This document shows positions 7,790 to 12,104 of a stretch of DNA of 12,104 nucleotides, in pieces. This stretch comes from Bacteroidota bacterium. GTDB lineage: Bacteria; Bacteroidota; Bacteroidia; JACCXN01. The stretch's first letter is position 1. Each line of letters opens with the position of its first letter. The position numbers and the translations under genes were made by a program. The notes beneath the pieces were generated by a model. It did not search any database, had not been told where the DNA came from, and worked only from the letters and a program-made list of their open reading frames with translations. Location of the stretch: the NCBI GenBank assembly GCA_947462515.1, contig CANHPJ010000023.1, positions 1-12,104 of the forward strand. The letters are read 5' to 3'.

Positions 7790-7845
7790 AAAAATCCTTT
7801 TAATTTTTAGTTTGAACTAAAAATTAAAAAGATTTTTTTTTGAAG
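7782..7845. terminator. Bidirectional terminator, near-perfect 64-base palindrome
   Basis: Bases 7782-7811 pair with 7816-7845 with only one mismatch (C7797 against A7830) around a 4-base loop at 7812-7815. The layout is CTTC, A9, a core stem, T9, GAAG. On the plus strand the core stem is followed by T9 (7833-7841), and on the minus strand the A9 (7786-7794) reads as T9, so it can stop transcription both ways. It sits 82 bases after the plus-strand gene ending at 7699 and 13 bases after the minus-strand lipoprotein stop, exactly between two convergent genes. Confidence 0.8.
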
Positions 7846-7858
7846 GCAAGGACAATAT

Positions 7859-8713
7859 TTAGCCTATTATGGTATTTCTTATGGCATTCATTTTAGTCGA
7901 AATTTCCTCTACTTTTGTTTTGGTAACATCAGTAGAAACTTTAAAGGCTTCAAAATTTTGATTTAATTCTGTTAATGCAGAAATTATAGCAACAAACTCC
8001 TCTTTATCCTTATACTCGTTCAATAAATTTAAAATGTTTGCCAAATGAAGTTTTTGTTCAAAAACTTTATTATAGAGTAACTCGGTGTCTTTATTTCTAT
8101 CGTGTTTTTTTAAGGTATTTAATATGATATATTGGCTTTCAATCCAGCTTCCGGTTAACATTAATGATGCAGCTTCTAATCGCTCATTGCTTCTTAAATA
8201 TTTGTCTGTTGCATCATAAACTTCATTAATTATTAAATTAACCGAATCTTTATTTTGTATGTTTTTCTCAAAACGCGCTCCAGCCACCTTATCAAAATTC
8301 TCAACATTGTTAAGTTGCTGTGACAATTTACGAGAGGTTGCAAATAATTTGATTGTTTGCTGATTTTGCTTGTTGTTGGCAGAGTAAGCCAAGTCAACTG
8401 AATAAACCCCGAAACCAAGGGCTTTTTGTGAAGTAGATGAATATTTACTTTCGTTTTCTGTAGGATTGATCAGTGATTGATCATACTTAAATGTGGTGTT
8501 AGAAATCATATCCAATATTTCAAAAACTGAAGGTATATTGGCTATAACAAGGCTATATTTGAATTCAGTCATTTCATTTATTGGTGTTGATACAGAATCT
8601 ATATTAGAGGTTTCTGTTACTTCAACATGTTCGTTTGGCTTTTGCTGATTATTACAGCTTGTAAGCAAAATACCTGCTATAAGTAGCTTTGAGGTTAATA
8701 TGGCTTTTTTCAT
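7859..8713 (-). CDS. Putative lipoprotein of unknown function
   Basis: A 284-residue protein starting MKKAILTSKLLIAGILLTSC, a typical lipoprotein signal with lipobox LTSC and lipidated C20. The residues after the cysteine (NNQQKPNE) lack the acidic cluster linked to surface export in some Bacteroidota, so a periplasm-facing anchor is the simpler guess. After a polar linker (21-45) the protein looks mostly helical, with stretches rich in Leu, Glu, Lys and Asn up to the C-terminus. Patterns such as YSLVIANIPSVFEILD and LGFGVYSVDLAY recall a conserved Bacteroidota lipoprotein family with no assigned role, but I cannot name it. The reading frame stays open upstream to 8944, yet the lipoprotein signal and a -7-like box fix the start at the ATG ending at 8713. 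It follows the P-type ATPase on the same strand after 194 bases, so it is probably transcribed on its own. No function is proposed. Confidence 0.75.
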   Translation of the reverse strand: MKKAILTSKLLIAGILLTSCNNQQKPNEHVEVTETSNIDSVSTPINEMTEFKYSLVIANIPSVFEILDMISNTTFKYDQSLINPTENESKYSSTSQKALGFGVYSVDLAYSANNKQNQQTIKLFATSRKLSQQLNNVENFDKVAGARFEKNIQNKDSVNLIINEVYDATDKYLRSNERLEAASLMLTGSWIESQYIILNTLKKHDRNKDTELLYNKVFEQKLHLANILNLLNEYKDKEEFVAIISALTELNQNFEAFKVSTDVTKTKVEEISTKMNAIRNTIIG

Positions 8714-8734
8714 ATGGTTTTTTAAAAATGATGT

Positions 8735-8742
8735 CAAAAGTA
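8735..8742 (-). promoter_or_regulatory. Likely -7 box of the lipoprotein gene promoter
   Basis: On the minus strand this reads TACTTTTG, a perfect TAnnTTTG match, 21 bases upstream of the lipoprotein ATG. That would leave a leader of about 15 bases. A -33 TTTG is not evident. It supports starting the lipoprotein at 8713 rather than further upstream. Confidence 0.45.
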
Positions 8743-8907
8743 GTAAATAATAGAAACATATGTATAGATTTTTTTTCGAAAAAATGCCAAGAAATATAAA
8801 TTTAACTTGACAGGTCTTAAATACCTTAAAATTTAGGACTTTAGTTTTCCCTATTAATACTTCCTGAAGTTTTTTGATAAGTTGTTGTCTATTTCGTAAT
8901 ATTCTAT

Positions 8908-11418
8908 CTAAACCTTTACAGGACTGTCTTTTCTTATTTTCCATTTAAATATTTCGAACCAGAAAACTGAAATAAATCCTAGTGATACAGCGGTAATCAA
9001 TTGAAGTATATTTAATTTTTCAAAACCAAAAAATAAGGCTATTGGGTCGATATAAATAATCGATAAGGTTAGGGATATTGTTAAAAATATGATTTTATAA
9101 ATCAAATCATTGCTGTTTTTTAATGTTGTGAAAAATGAATAATAAAAAGATCTGTTTACTAATGTTAGAAAAATATTGGAAGAGATTAAGAAAATAAATA
9201 CCGATGTTCTTATTAAATTCTCATTCATATACTGCTTGAGACCTATTTGATATGCAATTAATGCGCCTGCTGTAATCACAAGTCCTTGTATAATGCTTGT
9301 GTTTATTTCTTTATTATTAAAAAATGTGCTTGTGATGGGCCTTGGTTTTAGCTTCATAGCATTTTTCTCAATAGGTTCATTTTCATATATAATGGAACAT
9401 GTTGGCCCCATTATTAGTTCAAGAAATATTACATGAACTGGGGAAAAGATGTTTGGATACTTCCAGTTTAGTATTAATGGAATAAAAACAGAAAGTATGA
9501 TTGGAATATGAATTGAAATGATGTATTGGATTGCTTTTTTAAGGTTGGTATAAATTTTTCTACCCATAGCAATGGCTTCAATCATTTTTGATAAATCGTC
9601 ATCTACCAAAATTAATGAAGAGGCTTGTTTTGCTATTTCAGTTCCTTTTTTTCCCATGGAGATTCCTATGTGTGCGGCCTTTAATGCAGGCCCATCATTA
9701 ACTCCATCTCCTGTCATAGCAACAATTTCATTGTTTTCTTTTAATGCATTGATGATTTTAAGTTTTGCATCCGGGAACATTCTGGTAAAAATATCTGTCT
9801 CCAACACGGCTTTTTTTAATTCAGAGTCATTTAATTTCATCAATTCTTCGCCACTTATACAAGTTTCTGAATTCTTGAATCCAATTTGCTGCGCTATTGA
9901 TTTAGTTGTGGCCGAATAATCCCCAGTAATAATTTTTACAGCTATTCCTGCCTCATAAAATGCTGCTATAACCTCTCTTATTTTAGGCTTTGGCGGGTCG
10001 TAAAATGCCAATAATCCTTTGAATTTAAATTTGAATTCCTGTTGTTTTTCCGGAAAGGATTTCTCAACACATTCACATTTGCCTATTCCTAATAATCGGT
10101 ATCCAGCTCCAGCCAGCATATCAATAGCTGAATTGATGTCACTAATTTGCTGTTGGTTTAAATCAGAAACTTTTATTAAAGCCTCTGGTGCTCCTTTGGC
10201 CGATATTATCCTGTTTCCATATGTATCTTCAAAAATATGCGTCATCATAGGAGGTGTGCCCTCAAGTGGATATTCCTGAATCATCCGGTAATTATGCCTT
10301 TTGTTATCGATTTTCAGTTCATTATTCAGTTTTTTTATAGCCTTTTCCATTTCATCAAATGGTTCAGTTTCACTTGCCCACATAGCTAAACTAATAAGTT
10401 CTTTTTCATTTTCTTTATCTATGTTTTTTGAATCACGTATTTCATTTTCCGACAATAAATATATTTTTGCTATACTCATTTTGTTTTCTGTTATCGTTCC
10501 TGTTTTATCAATGCAGATTACCGTTGCGCTTCCCAAGGTTTCTACCGTTTTGATTTGCTTTACTATTATCCCCGTTTTCATTAAACGCCATGCTCCTAAT
10601 GCCATAAATGTGGTAAAGGACACTGGTATTTCTTCAGGAAGAATGCTCATGGCTAGGGTCAATGATTTTGTAAGACTGTCAAGTATGTTTTTGGTTTGGT
10701 ATAAGTTTATTATCCAAACAATCGTGAATATAACTGCTCCGATAAATACCATTTTTTTAAGGAATCTATTGATTTGAATTTCTAGTGGTGTCTTTTCTTC
10801 CTCTATTGATTCAATACTCTTTCCTATTTTTGCTAGTTTGGTTTGATTTCCAATGGCTGTAATTTTGATAATGGCCATTCCCGAAGCTACATGAGTACCC
10901 TGATAGCAATAATTATCCAGTAAGCTTTTATCTTTAAAAACCGGGAAGGATTCGCCAGTTAAAATGGCTTCATTTAATGAAAAATCGTTTGAATCCTTTA
11001 TAATTCCATCTGCTGACACAATCACTCCTTCTTCTATAACTAGACTGTCTCCCAAAACCAATTCCTCGGCAATTATTTCTTTTATTTCACCGTTTCTAAT
11101 AACTTTTGCTTTTGCTTTTGTAAAGTTTTTTAGTTTTTCAAGTGCTATCCTACTTCTGGATTCCTGGTATAGCGAAATCGTGGCGATCAAGAGTATTGCC
11201 GATATCAAAAAAAATCCATCACCGGTTTTCCCACTTAAAAAATAGATGGCTGCAGCAACAAAAAGCAATAAAATCATTGGCTCTCTTATAAGATTTGCCA
11301 AGCCAATTAAAAATTTATTTTGTTTTTTATAGTATGTGATATTGTAACCAAATTTTTTTCCCGATTCAATTGCTTGGCTATCTGTTAATCCTTTGGTTTT
11401 AATATCATAAAAAATCAT
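8908..11418 (-). CDS. P-type cation-transporting ATPase (P2-like), ion uncertain
   Basis: An 836-residue inner-membrane pump that would move a cation using ATP through an aspartyl-phosphate intermediate. In order it has an N-terminal cation-ATPase segment (KGLTDSQAIESGKKFG near 8-24), two membrane helices at about 45-85, the actuator motif TGES at 154-157, the M4 motif PEEIP at 261-265, the phosphorylation motif DKTGT with D304, the nucleotide-binding KGAP at 409-412, TGD at 498-500, TGDGVND at 569-575, and a C-terminal group of helices (about 633-830). Overall it is closest to P2 Ca2+-type pumps. In M6, however, the position matching the SERCA Ca2+ ligand D800 is G671 (in ELIMGPTCS), with E667 nearby, so the transported ion is uncertain. 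There is no heavy-metal-binding domain or CPC motif, which argues against a P1B metal pump. I chose the ATG at 11418; a TTG at 11445 would add nine residues with no clear role. Confidence 0.9.
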   Translation of the reverse strand: MIFYDIKTKGLTDSQAIESGKKFGYNITYYKKQNKFLIGLANLIREPMILLLFVAAAIYFLSGKTGDGFFLISAILLIATISLYQESRSRIALEKLKNFTKAKAKVIRNGEIKEIIAEELVLGDSLVIEEGVIVSADGIIKDSNDFSLNEAILTGESFPVFKDKSLLDNYCYQGTHVASGMAIIKITAIGNQTKLAKIGKSIESIEEEKTPLEIQINRFLKKMVFIGAVIFTIVWIINLYQTKNILDSLTKSLTLAMSILPEEIPVSFTTFMALGAWRLMKTGIIVKQIKTVETLGSATVICIDKTGTITENKMSIAKIYLLSENEIRDSKNIDKENEKELISLAMWASETEPFDEMEKAIKKLNNELKIDNKRHNYRMIQEYPLEGTPPMMTHIFEDTYGNRIISAKGAPEALIKVSDLNQQQISDINSAIDMLAGAGYRLLGIGKCECVEKSFPEKQQEFKFKFKGLLAFYDPPKPKIREVIAAFYEAGIAVKIITGDYSATTKSIAQQIGFKNSETCISGEELMKLNDSELKKAVLETDIFTRMFPDAKLKIINALKENNEIVAMTGDGVNDGPALKAAHIGISMGKKGTEIAKQASSLILVDDDLSKMIEAIAMGRKIYTNLKKAIQYIISIHIPIILSVFIPLILNWKYPNIFSPVHVIFLELIMGPTCSIIYENEPIEKNAMKLKPRPITSTFFNNKEINTSIIQGLVITAGALIAYQIGLKQYMNENLIRTSVFIFLISSNIFLTLVNRSFYYSFFTTLKNSNDLIYKIIFLTISLTLSIIYIDPIALFFGFEKLNILQLITAVSLGFISVFWFEIFKWKIRKDSPVKV

Positions 11419-11442
11419 AATAAGCAGTTTAATAACCAATCC

Positions 11443-11469
11443 CAATTTTTAATCTTTAATCAAAAATTG
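11443..11469. repeat. 8-bp inverted repeat upstream of the ATPase gene
   Basis: CAATTTTT (11443-11450) and AAAAATTG (11462-11469) are exact inverted copies around an 11-base spacer. It lies just upstream of the ATPase ATG on the minus strand, where it could be an operator or a leader hairpin. AT-rich repeats this short can occur by chance. Confidence 0.3.
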
Positions 11470-11490
11470 AGCTGAATTTTTTTGTTTGTA

Positions 11491-11518
11491 AAATAGCTTG
11501 AAGTCTTGCAAGCTATTT
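11491..11518. repeat. 10-bp perfect hairpin in the ATPase-gldF gap
   Basis: AAATAGCTTG (11491-11500) pairs perfectly with CAAGCTATTT (11509-11518) around an 8-base loop. On the plus strand AGTTTTATTT follows, so it may act as a weak terminator or as the 5' fold of an RNA ending at the terminator near 11603. On the minus strand no T-run follows it. Confidence 0.5.
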
Positions 11519-11533
11519 AGTTTTATTTCTTAC

Positions 11534-11561
11534 TTTGATCTAAATTCTAACCTTATTTTTG
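11534..11561 (+). promoter_or_regulatory. Possible promoter in the ATPase-gldF gap
   Basis: TTTG at 11534-11537 is followed after 16 bases by TATTTTTG at 11554-11561, a perfect TAnnTTTG box. The spacer is slightly short. A transcript from here would meet the terminator at 11576-11603 almost at once, so the box may be chance or may serve a very short RNA. Confidence 0.25.
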
Positions 11562-11575
11562 TTTATGCTTAAGAA

Positions 11576-11603
11576 GCTTAAATAGTTATTTAGGCCTTTT
11601 TTT
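11576..11603 (+). terminator. Plus-strand intrinsic terminator between divergent genes
   Basis: GCTTAAATA (11576-11584) pairs with TATTTAGGC (11587-11595), with one G-U pair and a 4-base loop AGTT once the innermost pair opens. C and then seven T follow (11597-11603). This is the shape of a rho-independent terminator on the plus strand. No plus-strand gene ends here: the upstream gene runs the other way and gldF begins at 11697. It therefore points to an unannotated plus-strand transcript or leader, or to a block on antisense read-through. Confidence 0.55.
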
Positions 11604-11651
11604 AAACTTACAAGCCAAAACATTCTAGTGTAGCGCGTTTTAAAAAAATAT

Positions 11652-11659
11652 TAACTTTG
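11652..11659 (+). promoter_or_regulatory. Likely -7 box of the gldF promoter
   Basis: TAACTTTG is a perfect TAnnTTTG match 37 bases upstream of the gldF ATG and downstream of the terminator at 11576-11603, so gldF can start afresh here. A clear -33 TTTG was not found at the usual spacing. Confidence 0.4.
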
Positions 11660-11696
11660 ATACTCTGTTTTGAAATTTATTATTCTAATCTAAAAT

Positions 11697-12104
11697 ATGC
11701 TCGTATTATTAAAAAAAGAAATAAGTTCATTTCTTAACTCCCTTGTTGGATACCTTGTAATAATTGTTTTCTTGGCCACCATAGGTCTTTTTATGTGGGT
11801 CTTCCCTGGTGAATTCAATGTTTTAAATGCAGGTTATGCCAATATTGATACACTTTTTATAATCGCCCCTTGGGTATTTATGTTTTTAATTCCGGCAATA
11901 ACGATGCGTTCCTTTGCCGATGAAAAAAAATCAGGAACAATTGAGTTGCTTTTGACAAGACCATTATCAGATTTAAATATAATTCTCTCTAAATACTTTG
12001 CAGGATTATTGATTGTGGTTTTTTCTTTGTTACCTACCTTAATTTATTACTTTTCAGTTCATTTGTTGGGTATACAGACGGGAAACATTGACACCGGAGG
12101 AATG
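11697..12104 (+). CDS. gldF: Gliding-motility ABC transporter permease GldF, N-terminal part
   Basis: The first 136 codons of an open frame that runs off the right edge. GldF is the membrane permease that works with the ATPase GldA and with GldG, and is needed for gliding in Flavobacterium johnsoniae. The start MLVLLKKEISSFLNSLVGYL, the first membrane helix (about 17-36), the WVFP segment at 34-37, the stretch MFLIPAITMRSFADEKKSGTIE near 62-83 and the following LLLTRPLS are typical of ABC-2 permeases of this family. Further helices lie at about 52-69 and 99-122. The ATG at 11697 starts right before the conserved region, with no Shine-Dalgarno sequence. Full GldF proteins are roughly 240 residues, so about 100 residues are missing. 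gldG would be expected next. Confident as an ABC-2 permease, and fairly sure of the GldF assignment. Confidence 0.85.
   Translation, partial: MLVLLKKEISSFLNSLVGYLVIIVFLATIGLFMWVFPGEFNVLNAGYANIDTLFIIAPWVFMFLIPAITMRSFADEKKSGTIELLLTRPLSDLNIILSKYFAGLLIVVFSLLPTLIYYFSVHLLGIQTGNIDTGGM

Noticed and set aside
8714..8944. In-frame 77-codon extension of the lipoprotein gene, starting at an ATG ending at 8944
   Set aside because: It overlaps the end of the ATPase gene, has the look of translated non-coding AT-rich DNA, and would bury a perfect lipoprotein signal peptide; a TAnnTTTG box lies inside it.
10301..10777. 158-codon plus-strand frame inside the ATPase gene
   Set aside because: It lies wholly antisense to conserved P-type ATPase motifs, and its hydrophobic, Ser/Phe-rich composition is what the reverse of a membrane-protein gene gives.
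11419..11445. TTG start of the ATPase nine codons upstream
   Set aside because: An ATG at 11418 sits closer to the conserved N-terminus, and the added residues match no part of the family that I recognise.

Overview
The window looks like ordinary core chromosome of a Bacteroidota bacterium, most likely a gliding member of the Flavobacteriia/Cytophagia type. The evidence is the AT-rich base composition, genes without Shine-Dalgarno sequences, promoter boxes of the TAnnTTTG type, a DUF4294 protein (a family I know from Bacteroidota), a Bacteroidota-style P-type ATPase, and the start of gldF, a gliding-motility gene, at the right edge. I see no insertion sequence, phage gene, CRISPR array, integrase or sign of recent transfer.

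Left part (1-2519): a minus-strand tRNA-Leu(GAG) with its own hairpin terminator, then a complete biotin carboxylase subunit of an acyl-CoA carboxylase with no carrier or carboxyltransferase gene beside it in the window, then a small exported DUF4294 protein with a GTG start. The DUF4294 gene converges on recQ.

Middle (2520-7858): recQ on the minus strand is a short RecQ helicase without an HRDC domain. It diverges from ilvE, a branched-chain aminotransferase. Next comes a 631-residue exported protein that resembles DUF3857/transglutaminase-fold proteins but appears to have lost the catalytic triad, and whose only usual start codon is TTG. A long, nearly perfect A9-stem-T9 palindrome closes this gene and the convergent lipoprotein gene.

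Right part (7859-12104): on the minus strand, a P-type cation ATPase gene is followed, after a gap holding a promoter-like box, by a lipoprotein gene of unknown function. On the plus strand the window ends inside gldF, a permease subunit of the gliding-motility ABC transporter. The divergent gap between the ATPase and gldF holds two hairpins, one a convincing plus-strand terminator, which hints at a small RNA or a leader transcript.

The genes do not form one pathway. Most look singly transcribed and serve separate housekeeping roles: translation, acyl-CoA carboxylation, DNA repair, amino acid synthesis, ion transport, cell envelope and motility. I did not find a convincing new multi-gene system. 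The most interesting points are the possible RNA between the ATPase and gldF, the transglutaminase-like protein without its triad, the altered ion site of the ATPase and the switchable palindrome.
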